Of a DNA stretch of 64,000 bases, positions 1-9,600 are shown piece by piece. Made by a program: the position numbers and the translations under genes. Below the pieces are notes generated by a model, which was given only the letters and a program-made list of their open reading frames with translations, was not told the origin of the DNA and did not search any database. Source of the DNA: Cohnella herbarum. GTDB lineage: Bacteria; Bacillota; Bacilli; Paenibacillales; Paenibacillaceae. The stretch covers positions 6,258,001 through 6,322,000 of the forward strand of contig NZ_CP051680.1 of assembly GCF_012849095.1 (NCBI RefSeq), in the 5' to 3' direction. How positions within the stretch are numbered: the stretch's first letter is position 1; the number at the start of each line of letters is the position of its first letter.

Positions 1-759
1 CTTCTTCGCCACGATACCGTGGAGCTTAGCGATGTCGTTTCCCGCGAACTGCCGATCGGAGCGATCGAGCATAAACCTGCGCAAATGTACTTTAATGAAG
101 AGATCAAAGCTTCTTTAGACAAGGCACTTGCCGGGAAAGGCCCGGAAGTCCGCGAAGCGGTAGATCGCCTGATTGAATCCAATCTGTTTGCTGCCAACGT
201 AGATTATAGCTCCGATGAGCGTTCCGCCTTAATAGAAGCGGGTCTAACTCAAGCTAAGTTTCTGGCGGACAATTATATGCAACCCGAAGAAGGGTCGGAA
301 TTCTTGGATACGATCAAATTGTTGGCCGCGGTTGCTACTACCAGACAGGTCGACCCGGAGACAGGCCGCGTATCCTACGTTGAATTACCTCAAAAACCTC
401 GAGGAGCGCCGGAGGATTATGTGAGCGCAGGCGATTTAATGAAAAAGTATGATCCTGAATCGTACTCGAAATTACAAGACGCAGTCGCCAACGGAGGAAA
501 TACGGGGAGCATACTCATTCAATTTGCCAAAAAGCTGCAGCAAAATCCAGACTGGGTCAAGGGTTATCGCGAAGACCAGGATAAGCTCATGAAGGATTTG
601 CGATCAACCGACATCGATAACCGATTCGAGAGCGTAAAAGCAAATAACGTAAATGATTTCGTAGACTCGATGAGAAATCAAATCGCTGAATCGTCTTTAT
701 CCAACAAGGATCTTATTTTGGCTAATACATTGGCTTTTGCCCGAACGCTGGGATTCTAG
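1..759 (+). CDS. Unknown protein, 5' end outside the window
   Basis: The reading frame is already open at base 1, so this is the C-terminal part of a longer gene. A GTG at 19 is the first start-like codon, but nothing before it looks like a ribosome binding site. The visible 252 codons encode a soluble, acidic, mostly helical protein without transmembrane segments, cysteine clusters or a nucleotide-binding motif. I recognise no domain. A strong terminator follows directly, so the gene ends its transcription unit. Coding is supported by the length of the open frame and by codon use like that of its neighbours. The function is unknown. Confidence 0.7.
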   Translation, partial: LLRHDTVELSDVVSRELPIGAIEHKPAQMYFNEEIKASLDKALAGKGPEVREAVDRLIESNLFAANVDYSSDERSALIEAGLTQAKFLADNYMQPEEGSEFLDTIKLLAAVATTRQVDPETGRVSYVELPQKPRGAPEDYVSAGDLMKKYDPESYSKLQDAVANGGNTGSILIQFAKKLQQNPDWVKGYREDQDKLMKDLRSTDIDNRFESVKANNVNDFVDSMRNQIAESSLSNKDLILANTLAFARTLGF

Positions 760-780
760 CAAAATTCGGCAAGAGAAAAG

Positions 781-826
781 AAAATCCCGATCTAATCGAT
801 GCGTCATCGGATTAGGCGGGATTTTT
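781..826 (+). terminator. Rho-independent terminator
   Basis: A long inverted repeat (AAATCCCGATCTAATCGATG with CATCGGATTAGGCGGGATTT, small mismatch) is followed by a T-rich run. It lies 21 bases after the stop of the first gene and should end that transcript. Confidence 0.85.
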
Positions 827-958
827 CGTTTTATATAGATAGGGCGTGTTCGATTTTGAAGAAGTTCTTGCAGGAAAATGAATAAAAAGCTTGAATTTAG
901 GAGTAAAGCGATTATTTACCTATAATGAGGCGATCATTCGAAAAAGGGAGGAATTACG

Positions 959-1345
959 ATGTCACCCAAGACGAATTATCAGACGGCGGACGATTATATC
1001 GGCACGTTTCCGAAGGCGGTACAAGAGGGATTGGAACAGATCAGGCAAACGGTTAGGGATACCGAGCCCGATGCTGAGGAAATCATCAGTTATCAGATAC
1101 CGGCTTTCGAGTACCATGGCAAGCTAATCTACTATTCGGCGTACACGAAACATTATTCGCTATCGTTTCCTCCGCCGTTTACGATTTTCGAAGCGTTTAA
1201 GGAGCAATTGTCGCCCTATGAGGTGTCGAAATCGGTAATACAGCTTCCAATGGACAGACCGCTTCCGCTGGAGCTGATCCGGGAGCTTGTTAAGTTCAGG
1301 GCAAAGGAAAATAAGGAAAACGCGGCCGGGAAGAAGAAAAAGTAA
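959..1345 (+). CDS. DUF1801 / frataxin-like (YdhG-type) protein
   Basis: A 128-residue cytosolic protein of the DUF1801 family, whose best-known Bacillus member YdhG (Fra) is proposed to be a frataxin-like iron chaperone for Fe-S and heme synthesis. The pattern is visible as an N-terminal DDYIGTFP segment, a central EEIISYQIPAFEYHGKLIYYSAYTKHYSLSF-like core (residues about 40-70) and a C-terminal LIRELVKFRAKEN helix with a lysine tail. The ATG is preceded at good spacing by GGGAGGAAT. It is a stand-alone gene between a terminator and a small regulator-like gene. The family assignment is good; the iron role is inherited from the family and not visible here. Confidence 0.8.
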   Translation: MSPKTNYQTADDYIGTFPKAVQEGLEQIRQTVRDTEPDAEEIISYQIPAFEYHGKLIYYSAYTKHYSLSFPPPFTIFEAFKEQLSPYEVSKSVIQLPMDRPLPLELIRELVKFRAKENKENAAGKKKK

Positions 1346-1477
1346 ATAGCCGAATGTCCGCTTCCAGGGCGCCTGTATAGGCGTCTTCTTTGTTTTCTGT
1401 ATCGCGTCCTCGTTGATTTAAGTAGCACAAATTGATTTCGCGTCCGATTGCAATCAAAATAAACAGAGGTGATGAAT

Positions 1478-1699
1478 ATGAACAGCGATCAAGAAACGTC
1501 TGAATCGAGAGTTTCCAAAGGGGGCAATCGATCAGGGGCGGGACGTAAGGCAATCGGCATTACAAGAAAGCTATCGCTGACTTTAACGGAGAAGGATTGG
1601 GCGGAAATCGATCGGCGCTGCGATAGGGGAGACTATTCCGTATCCGAGATCATACGCTCGATTATCGAAGATCATCTTCGGGAAGTGGATTCGTTGTAA
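1478..1699 (+). CDS. Small ribbon-helix-helix-like protein
   Basis: About 73 residues with a basic, glycine-rich N-terminus (GGNRSGAGRKAIG) followed by a short beta strand (RKLSLTLTEKDW) and two helices ending in SVSEIIRSIIEDHLR. This is the layout of a ribbon-helix-helix DNA-binding protein such as the CopG/MetJ type. The ATG at 1478 is preferred because AGAGGT lies seven bases upstream; in-frame GTG (1469) and ATG (1472) overlap that site. It lies 34 bases before the tandem MutS-related genes and may be transcribed with them. DNA binding is inferred from shape only. Confidence 0.55.
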   Translation: MNSDQETSESRVSKGGNRSGAGRKAIGITRKLSLTLTEKDWAEIDRRCDRGDYSVSEIIRSIIEDHLREVDSL

Positions 1700-1733
1700 T
1701 GCGATCAAGCGCTGACGGAAGGGGCGGTTTTAC

Positions 1734-3275
1734 ATGGAATTGGAATACCCTAGCATCCTGTTCGATCCGTTAAATCCATCGAGGATGGAGGAGGGGCTTC
1801 CACGCCAATCGTTCGATTTTTTCCGTGATATTCATATGGATACCCTTATCCAAGATATTGTGAAAGGGAAAGAGGAATACAGGCTCGAACCGCTATTTTA
1901 CGATAAACTAGTTCCGATCGAGGCCACCCGCTACCGACACGCGATTATGCAGGAAATCGACGACGCGGATTTGGTTAATGTTATGGCCGCTTTCTCGCAA
2001 AATATGCGGAAAGTTCGGGAGTACGCGGGATATAGCGAATCGTTTCCGGACCAAGACCAGCGGATGAAGTGGCTGAACGATGCTGCTCATCTCTATTGCG
2101 AGGCCATCAAGGAACTGCATCATGTCCTGACCGCTATCGAATTGCAGTCTAGGGGGCTTAAATCTATCTATGAATGGCTCACCCAATATATAAATACATC
2201 CTATTTTACTTTGCTGACCGAGGAAACCTACGAGTTACATCAACAATTCAGTCGGATTCGATACAGCTTGTCCCTTGCAGGGGGCAAGATTAACATAAGC
2301 GCGGAAGACGACGATCAGGACTATTGCAAGTCGCTAAGTAACGTTTTTCTGCATGGGGAGGGGGATACGGAGATTATCAATATGCGATTGTCTGCCGGGT
2401 TGCAATTATCCGATGTGGAGAAGAACGTGCTGAACGCGGTTAGGAAACATTACCCCGATCCTTTCCGGAAACTGCCGGCTTATTACGCCAGACATTCGCG
2501 CTTTATAGAATCGTCCATGATGGTTTTCGACCGGGAAATCCAATTTTACGTCACTTGTCTGGAGTACTTTCATGCCCTGAAAAATAAAGGATTAGCTTAC
2601 TGTTATCCGCAAATTAACGATACGAATGATCTCCATATCCAGGGGGGATACGATCTTTCGCTGGCATCCTCCGCGCAGCGCTCAGACCAAACGATCGTCG
2701 GTAATCATCTGGATCTTGCATCTAACGAAAGGATTTGCGTGCTGACCGGCCCGAACCAAGGCGGCAAAACGACATTTGTCCGCTCGATCGGGCAAATTCT
2801 TCACTTAAGCTCCATTGGATGCCCGGTTCCGTGCCGGGAGGCGGTTTTGTTTGATTTTGATCGTATTTTCACGCATTTCCCTTCGCAAGAACGGCCGGGA
2901 ACCTATAGCGGGAAGCTGCAAGACGAGCTTTACCGGCTTAAGCCTATATTAGATAAATCCACCGACAGAAGCGTAATTTTATTAAATGAACTGTTCTTCA
3001 CGACGACGACTCACGATGCCTATGCCATGGGCGGCAACGTTCTGCGGACTCTGCTGCGACAGGGGGCTATGTGTATGTATGTCACGCATGTATTCGAACT
3101 CGCGTCCTCCGACGACCGGATCGTAAGTCTGGTTGCCGCAACCGATGAATTCGATTCGGCTAAGCGAACGTTCCGAATTCGAAGACAGCGAGCGGACGGC
3201 CTTGTTCACGCCTCTTCGATCGTGGGGAAATACGGTTTAACACGACAAAGAATCAAGGAACGGATTCAGCCATGA
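1734..3275 (+). CDS. MutS-related ATPase, first of a tandem pair
   Basis: A 513-residue protein with the MutS C-terminal ATPase (domain V) but no N-terminal mismatch-recognition domain. The Walker A loop is GPNQGGKTT (residues 339-347, Lys345), followed by a MutS-like stretch with IFTHFPSQE and SGKLQDELYRL. The Walker B segment reads SVILLNELFFTTTT, so the usual aspartate of the DE pair is Asn418, while Glu419 is kept. The part before the ATPase is helical and resembles MutS core/lever regions. The last four bases overlap the start of a second protein of the same family, so the two are translationally coupled and may form a heterodimer. A role in DNA structure recognition is an inference; canonical mismatch repair is unlikely without the recognition domain. 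Confidence 0.8.
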   Translation: MELEYPSILFDPLNPSRMEEGLPRQSFDFFRDIHMDTLIQDIVKGKEEYRLEPLFYDKLVPIEATRYRHAIMQEIDDADLVNVMAAFSQNMRKVREYAGYSESFPDQDQRMKWLNDAAHLYCEAIKELHHVLTAIELQSRGLKSIYEWLTQYINTSYFTLLTEETYELHQQFSRIRYSLSLAGGKINISAEDDDQDYCKSLSNVFLHGEGDTEIINMRLSAGLQLSDVEKNVLNAVRKHYPDPFRKLPAYYARHSRFIESSMMVFDREIQFYVTCLEYFHALKNKGLAYCYPQINDTNDLHIQGGYDLSLASSAQRSDQTIVGNHLDLASNERICVLTGPNQGGKTTFVRSIGQILHLSSIGCPVPCREAVLFDFDRIFTHFPSQERPGTYSGKLQDELYRLKPILDKSTDRSVILLNELFFTTTTHDAYAMGGNVLRTLLRQGAMCMYVTHVFELASSDDRIVSLVAATDEFDSAKRTFRIRRQRADGLVHASSIVGKYGLTRQRIKERIQP

Positions 3276-4762
3276 AGCCGAATCTACTGCATGGCTCCGA
3301 TGAGCCGACCCTCCAACATCCGTTCAACGAACAACAACTGCTGCAGGATTTACATCTCGAACCGATCCTGAAAGCCATGTCCCGTCAGGATCCTAATGTA
3401 TACGCGACGATGAGCAAACTCCTTCTGGATCCCCTGCAAGATGAGAATACTATTTTACGCAGACAACAGGTTGTCAAAGACACGATCCGCACCCCGTCGC
3501 TTATTCATCGCATGTATGAGATTGTATCCGACATAGATGTTCAATCGGCAGCCTATCGGGCGCAAATGAAGCCTAGTTTCTCGCGAAACGTTCCGATCAG
3601 GGATAAGCTTACGACCGCAACGGCTTTGCTTGATATTCTGCTAACCAAACTCCGGGAACTCCGAGACCTCGGCGCGGCCAATAAACCACTCCTCCTGTCG
3701 AAGGGTTTGACGGATTTAGTTAAGATGCTCGAACAAACGTATACGAACGAATTTCTGTCCGCGGCCCGTACTCATCATCGATATCTTCAGCTAGCCGTTC
3801 AGGAATGCCGTTTAAGTATCGGAGCTAGAATAGGGAACGGCCTCAAAGGAACGGGTTTCACGCTTCGCAGGATTGAGACGGCTTCGAGCTTTCCGTTGAA
3901 TAGATTCAAGTCGGGAAAATCGGGCTCTTTTCTCTTGGGGCACGATGTGAAAGAAATAGAGGAGAGCGCCCTGTCGAACGTGTTGCGAATCCTTAAACGT
4001 TTTATCGATAGGTGCTTGAACTTTACGGATTTACTGCGTTACGAGAGCAGCTTCTACGTGGGCTGTATGAATTTGTACGAAGATTTGGTCAACCGGGGAT
4101 GTGAAGTCGCTTTTCCGCTGCCGCTAACTTCCGAAGAAAGATGTTTTTCTTTTACCGGGCTATACGATCCAGGTCTGGCTATCGAGTTCGGACGGCAACC
4201 GGTTACGAACGAGTTACAAGCGGATGGCAAGCATGTACTTATGATTACCGGCAAGAATCAAGGAGGGAAGACGACTTTCTTGCGAAGCTTGGGACTCGCG
4301 CAACTGATGATGCAAAGCGGAATGTTCGTACCCGCCTCAACTTACCGAGCCAGTGTGTGCGACCGTATTTTCACGCACTTTACCAGAGAAGAAGATAAAA
4401 CGATGCGCAGCGGCAAGCTGGACGAAGAGCTGGCGCGGCTGGATCAGATCGTGGATCATCTGACCCCTCGCAGTCTTCTGCTGATGAACGAGCCCTTCGC
4501 TTCCACGACTGAACGCGAGGGCTCGGCAATCGCGATGGACCTGCTCTCCGTCTGCGATGAATTGCGGCTGAGAGTATATATCGTGACCCATTTCTATGAA
4601 TTGGCCGGCTGGGCTTACGCGAAACTGAATCATGCGGTATTCCTGTCGCCCTCGCGGGACAATGAAGGGTCTCATTCTTATAAGCTGGCATACGCGGAGC
4701 CTTCTCCTACGAGTTATGGGGAAGATCTATATAATAGGATTATGACTAAACCGCTTGGCTAA
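3272..4762 (+). CDS. MutS-related ATPase, second of a tandem pair
   Basis: A 496-residue paralogue of the preceding gene, starting at an ATGA overlap with its stop. The Walker A loop is GKNQGGKTT (residues 327-335). A family-typical segment with RIFTHFTREED and MRSGKLDEELARLDQI precedes a Walker B of SLLLMNEPFASTT, again with Asn406 in place of the expected aspartate and Glu407 kept. The N-terminal half is helical, without a mismatch-recognition domain. Both copies keep the glutamate and the threonine-rich stretch that follows it, so ATP use remains plausible. MutS works as a dimer with composite ATP sites; two divergent adjacent subunits suggest an obligate heterodimer. No MutL or endonuclease gene is next to it. 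Confidence 0.8.
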   Translation: MKPNLLHGSDEPTLQHPFNEQQLLQDLHLEPILKAMSRQDPNVYATMSKLLLDPLQDENTILRRQQVVKDTIRTPSLIHRMYEIVSDIDVQSAAYRAQMKPSFSRNVPIRDKLTTATALLDILLTKLRELRDLGAANKPLLLSKGLTDLVKMLEQTYTNEFLSAARTHHRYLQLAVQECRLSIGARIGNGLKGTGFTLRRIETASSFPLNRFKSGKSGSFLLGHDVKEIEESALSNVLRILKRFIDRCLNFTDLLRYESSFYVGCMNLYEDLVNRGCEVAFPLPLTSEERCFSFTGLYDPGLAIEFGRQPVTNELQADGKHVLMITGKNQGGKTTFLRSLGLAQLMMQSGMFVPASTYRASVCDRIFTHFTREEDKTMRSGKLDEELARLDQIVDHLTPRSLLLMNEPFASTTEREGSAIAMDLLSVCDELRLRVYIVTHFYELAGWAYAKLNHAVFLSPSRDNEGSHSYKLAYAEPSPTSYGEDLYNRIMTKPLG

Positions 4763-4796
4763 GGCTGAAGGTTGAAGGTTGAAGGGGGGCCATACG

Positions 4797-5441
4797 ATGA
4801 ACGATCGCGGTGCAGACGACGATATCCGATCGGCAACGCTGGGCATGGGGTGTTTCTGGAGTCCGGAAGCTTTGTTCGGTTCTTTGCCGGGAGTCATCGG
4901 AACTCGCGTCGGTTATGCGGGGGGAACTTCCAAGCGGCCAACGTACCGTAAAATGGGAGATCATACCGAGACGGTCGAGGTCGATTTCATCCCTCGTCTC
5001 ATTACATATGAAGAATTATTAGAGGTGTTTTGGAACAACCATAACCCCGGTAATATTAATGGTTATAAAGGACGGCAATATCAGTCCTTATTATTCTACC
5101 GAGATGAGGAGCAGCGGGGAGCGATAGATCGGATCAAGCTTCGGATGGAGTCTCATAAGGGAACGCTCGATACGGAAATCGCTCCTTACGCGGAATTCTT
5201 TCCGGCCGAGCCTAGACACCAAAAGTATTATCTGAAAAGGTTCCCGAACGCGATAGAAAAGCTCGGCGCATACTATCCGTCCGAGGAGGAGTGGGTCAAC
5301 TCGACTTTAGCGGCCCGTCTGAACGGATTGGCGAAAGGGTATTCGAACTTGGAGCGCATTCAGCGGGAGATCGTCCAATGGCCGATAAGTCCAAGAGAAC
5401 AAACCGAGTTCATTGCGTTAATTAGGCAAATCCGATGGTAG
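4797..5441 (+). CDS. msrA: Peptide methionine sulfoxide reductase MsrA
   Basis: The protein reduces methionine-S-sulfoxide in proteins and free methionine in the cytosol. The active-site motif GCFW is present near the N-terminus (Cys19), followed by the family blocks RVGYAGG, HTETVEVDF, FWNNHNP and QYQSLLFYRDEEQ. The ATG at 4797 is chosen because GAAGGGGGGC lies just upstream; an in-frame TTG at 4779 would read through that site. At 214 residues it is longer than a minimal MsrA, with about 40 extra residues at the C-terminus that carry no resolving cysteine. It therefore may rely on another reductant. It is alone, without MsrB, 34 bases after the MutS-like pair. Confidence 0.9.
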   Translation: MNDRGADDDIRSATLGMGCFWSPEALFGSLPGVIGTRVGYAGGTSKRPTYRKMGDHTETVEVDFIPRLITYEELLEVFWNNHNPGNINGYKGRQYQSLLFYRDEEQRGAIDRIKLRMESHKGTLDTEIAPYAEFFPAEPRHQKYYLKRFPNAIEKLGAYYPSEEEWVNSTLAARLNGLAKGYSNLERIQREIVQWPISPREQTEFIALIRQIRW

Positions 5442-5458
5442 GGGTCAAAAAACAGGTC

Positions 5459-5489
5459 TTGTCTAACCCTTCGTCACTCATGCTATAAT
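5459..5489 (+). promoter_or_regulatory. SigA-type promoter with extended -10
   Basis: An extended -10 (TGCTATAAT, hexamer at 5484-5489) lies 33 bases before the start of the Bax inhibitor-1 family gene. The only -35-like hexamer is TTGTCT at 5459 with a long 19-base spacer, so the promoter would depend mainly on the extended -10. Confidence 0.6.
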
Positions 5490-5521
5490 TGGAATAAAAT
5501 AACGAACGAGGTGTATCTCTG

Positions 5522-6262
5522 GTGATAGGGCGCAGCGGCAATCCCACCTTGAATGACAACACGTTTGAAGGCTCGCACGGTTACGGCGGTTCCGAGAGAA
5601 TGACGATCGACGGCACGGTTAATAAAGCGTTCATCATGCTCGCAATCCTTCTGGGCGGGGCTTTCGTTACTTGGTCGATGTATTTCAACGACCGGAACGT
5701 TATGCCGATTGCGATCGGCGGAGCGATCGGCGGATTAATTCTCGCGTTGATTATTAGCTTCAAGCCAAAAGCATCGCCTTATCTTGTACCGATCTACGCC
5801 GCATTAGAGGGCGTGTTCCTTGGAGGGATATCCGCCACTTACGAGGCGAAGTTCAATGGAATCACTCTTCAAGCCGCTTTGCTGACCATGTGCATATTCG
5901 TGGCATTGCTGCTCGCTTATAAATCAAGAATTATTAAGGCTACGGAAAACTTCAAGCTAGGCGTATTCGCGGCTACGGCGGGAATTATGTTGGTCTACTT
6001 GGCCAGCTTCGTTCTGGGGATGTTCGGCGTCACGGTTCCTTATCTGCACGATAGCAGTTTAATCGGCATCGGCATATCTTTAGTCATCGTTGTCGTCGCG
6101 GCTTTGAACCTGGTCCTTGATTTCGATTTTATCGAGTCGGGCGCGCAGCAAGGAGCTCCTAAGTACATGGAATGGTACGGAGCATTCGGTTTGATGGTCA
6201 CGTTAGTATGGCTGTACCTGGAGATGCTTCGTCTTCTTTCGAAAATCGCTAGCCGGGATTAG
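5522..6262 (+). CDS. Bax inhibitor-1/YccA family membrane protein
   Basis: A 246-residue protein with seven hydrophobic segments at roughly residues 34-52, 59-78, 84-102, 115-130, 142-166, 178-197 and 213-234, and a short hydrophilic N-terminus beginning IGRSGNPTLNDNTF. This is the actinobacterial/Bacillota branch of the BI-1 (TMBIM) family. Family members act as pH-sensitive calcium leak channels or bind membrane proteases; which applies here cannot be told. The GTG start is preceded by GAGGTG at an acceptable distance. It has its own promoter and no operon partner. Confidence 0.85.
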   Translation: MIGRSGNPTLNDNTFEGSHGYGGSERMTIDGTVNKAFIMLAILLGGAFVTWSMYFNDRNVMPIAIGGAIGGLILALIISFKPKASPYLVPIYAALEGVFLGGISATYEAKFNGITLQAALLTMCIFVALLLAYKSRIIKATENFKLGVFAATAGIMLVYLASFVLGMFGVTVPYLHDSSLIGIGISLVIVVVAALNLVLDFDFIESGAQQGAPKYMEWYGAFGLMVTLVWLYLEMLRLLSKIASRD

Positions 6263-6583
6263 GTAGCGGTAGGACAGCCCAGCACACACCATCCTCATAA
6301 TCAAGATTGCAAGTAATCGGCTTGTGTATCAGCGCTTTCCTTATGGGAGAGCTGCAGATCGCTGGCCGATTTGTTTTAAACAATATAGATGCTCGCTGTC
6401 CCTCGCGAATTCTCCATGGGACGCCGATCGAGGGCTTCTCTCGATAACCGACCAAATAGACCGCTCGCAGCGGTTTGCAGCACGCATTCCCTCGGTGAGT
6501 TGGCGAGGAGATAGGCGGAAAACCCGTCCAACTCGGTCGCGGTAATATCTACGGAGACCTACTGCGCAGCTTCCTCCGCAAAT
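6263..6583. other. Non-coding gap with one dispersed-repeat copy
   Basis: No convincing gene. The only recognisable item is a copy of the GAGGAGATAGGCGGAAAA repeat around 6505-6536. Open frames here lack ribosome binding sites and recognisable protein sequence. Confidence 0.5.
6505..6536 (+). repeat. Dispersed GGAGATAGGCGGAAAA repeat, copy 1
   Basis: Contains GAGGAGATAGGCGGAAAA followed by CGTCCAACTCGGTC. The same junction occurs at 34770-34795 and repeatedly at 35686-35815, so it is one member of a dispersed family of about 52 bp. Confidence 0.6.
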
Positions 6584-6620
6584 AGAAAAAACACCAAGCC
6601 GTATTACGTGGCTTGGTGCT
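6584..6620 (-). terminator. Terminator of the 1040-aa glycosidase gene
   Basis: A perfect nine-base stem (CACCAAGCC with GGCTTGGTG) is followed on the minus strand by a run of Ts. It starts just beyond the stop codon of the minus-strand glycosidase. Confidence 0.85.
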
Positions 6621-6628
6621 CTAACGAT

Positions 6629-9600
6629 CTAGGAATGATTCCGAATGTTCACTTCATGAGGACGATACACCGCTTGTAGCTTGCCGTGGCTATCTGCCGT
6701 AAACATCACGGTTCGCTCGCTTTCGAGCGTGAACGAATACGTCTGCTTCGTAGTCGGATTCGTTATGCGAATGTCGGCGTCCGCGCCGAATTCGGAAACG
6801 AAGATAAACAGCTCGCCATCCTTAAAGCTAAGCTTGCGACCGTATACGCCCGGGCATTCGCCGCCCTGCTCCCAGACAAGCTCAGGCGCAACGCCCGCTT
6901 GCGAGATCGCGTGACGGTACAATGCGGCGATCGATTCCGTGCGATCGTTCATTTCCACGGGCAATCCGCACCAGAGAAGCCGTCCTTTGCCAAGCTTCAC
7001 TTCTTGCAGCGCGGACTTTGGCTTTAATGAACCCGCATCCAGCATAACCTCTTTAGCCAGCTTGGCGATCTTGCGTCCGCCGTAGGAGAGCAATACGTTC
7101 TCGCCGTCTAGCGTGAACATTTCTTCGCGCAATACGTTGCCTACCTTACGCGAACCAAGCTCCTCGCTCAGCCTCACTGTCTTATGCCAGTATTCATCTA
7201 GACTGATCGGCCCAGTAAATAGCAGCGTAGTTTCATGCTTGGCGACATGGTCAAGCAACTGTTCCATCGACGCGTTACTGAAATTGTGCGGGCTTGGCAC
7301 GATAATCAACTTGGCGGGTTGTTCGTTGAGCGCTTCAAGCTGATATTCGCCCATTGCGCGGAAAGGCACGTTCATCTCGTGAGCGAGCACTCGCGTCGCG
7401 CGGCTCGTTGCTTCGACGGCGAAGCGACGGTTGGATAGGTCGTTCGAATAAGGGAAGATCATCACGACGTCTTCCAGCTTGCGCTCAACGAACAAATCGC
7501 GGATTTCTCCCATGAATTGACCGAAATCATAAGAAACGTTCGCTTCGGGTTTCTCGGTGCCATCCGCACGCAACGCCCCGATATTCGATTCGTTTACGTT
7601 GTTCATGAAGTAATTAGTATTCCACAGCCATTGAACGGCTCCCGCACCCCCGGTCGAGAAAGCATAGGCATACTTGCGTTCAAGGATATTGCGCAATTCC
7701 TCTTCGCTCCGCTTAGCCATCCCGTCCGGCGTTTCGACATACATGATGCCTGTTTCCTGGATCACGTTCGGTTTGAACGGCGTCTTGGCGAATAAGCCGT
7801 CCCATACGAGCTGATCCATCAGCCACCAGGAATGGTTGGTCGTGTAATCCATAGCTTGCTCGTAGAAAAAAGGAGATGGGCGCTGAGCGTTTAAGCCTTC
7901 GTCCTGCCCGATCGTAATGAGTTGATTCGGCGCGAAGGAGCGGATCGTTGCGTTTAATTCGTTCGCCCAACGGTTCAGCATATCCATGGAGAATAGCGAA
8001 TAATCGAGCCAACGCGTTCCCTTCTTGCCGGAATGCATATCCTGGATGTCACCGTTAATCTCGCTGTCTTCCGGCGGAATAATGGCATCGAAGCTTGGGA
8101 GCTGAGTCGGCGTCATCCCCCAACGTTCCTGAAGCTCGCGGATCGAGCCGTGACGCTTGGACAACCATTCGATATAAGCGGCTTTCTCGTAAGGATCATG
8201 AGAGCTGCGCGGACCTTTAGAGAAAATGAGCTTCGGATCGAACATGGACGGTTCATTGATCAAATCCCAATGTACGTTCGCCGTGTTCTTATGACGGGAG
8301 ACGATCGACCCGACAAAACGCTTCTGAGCTTCTACGCTGCGCGGATCAAGATAGGGATTCAAACCTTCCCATAGCTCGGGCGCGAACGAGAAGAAGCAAA
8401 TCGTTAACTCAAGCTCGTGTTTCTTCGCCGTCATCACGAAAGCGTCAATCGCCCGCAATATTTCCTCTGAAGGATGGCCATCGAGCAGCATGATGTTCCG
8501 ATAACCCGTCCAAATGCCGGTACGGATATAGTTGATTCCGGCGTTTTTCATCGCCGCCATGTCTCGATCCCATACGGCAACGTTCGGCAAGAAGATGAAG
8601 TTCCGCGCCACGTCGCTGGTCATGTAGGTCATCCCGACTAGCGGCAACGGCCGGCCGCTTTTGCGGAAATAGTCACGATCGCAGGTTAACAGCTCGCCCT
8701 CCTGCAGCATTTGCTCATCCCAGCACCAAACTCCCTGACGCATCGTCTTGCGTTCCCCGGTGTTCGAAACGAGATCGGCGCGCATCGCGTATTGCCCGGC
8801 TTGCAACTCTAGAGGAACGTTAATCGTAATCGACTGCTGCTCGCGAGAGCCTGCCAACACATAGGTTTGCGTCCATTCGGCTTGGGGCTCCCCGTCCTCG
8901 TCTTTGCCGAAGGTAAGCTTCACTGTCCATTCCTTGTTGGAACGTTCTCCTCTATCTCCGAGAGTTTGCCATTGGAATTTGAACTTAGCGCGATCCCCCG
9001 GATCATAGCTGGCATATCCCGGCTTCAGCCATGTTTCCGTAACGCCGCGGGAACAATATTCCGCCCATGCCAATATCGCGTTCCCGCCATCCGCGTTCCA
9101 GAACGACGCTCGCAGAGGCTGATTGACGAACATCCAACGGCCGCCCGAGTAAACTCCCCGATGATTTTCGAGCAGGACGACCGGAGCTCCCACCGTACGG
9201 CCTTCCTTGGAAACGGCGGTAACAAGAGGGTGGATATGCGCGTTCATCGGTCCCAAAGAGCCCATTTCATGAGGCAATGACGTTTCCTTGGTCACATGCA
9301 GGATTAAGCTGAATGTCGGTTCGATCGTTAGCCCGCGAATGTAAGGGGAACATACGGGGTTATCGACGGCTCCTATGAAATGATCGAAAGGATCGGGTAG
9401 AATAGGCATCGCTTCATGAATATTCAACTGCTGGTGATAGGAGGTTTGTTCAACCTCGACCTGCCACTGTCCATTCTCGCGGTATGCCGGAATGCGGAAC
9501 GGCGCTCCTCCGGCGCTCAATAATGAGCCGCCACGCTCTAAATAACTTACAATTCCCTTCCAGCTGTCTTTAGGGAAGTAGGGTGCGTGCAAGTTGACGA

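Noticed and set aside
6324..6545. 73-residue open frame
   Set aside because: No ribosome binding site, and it overlaps a dispersed repeat.
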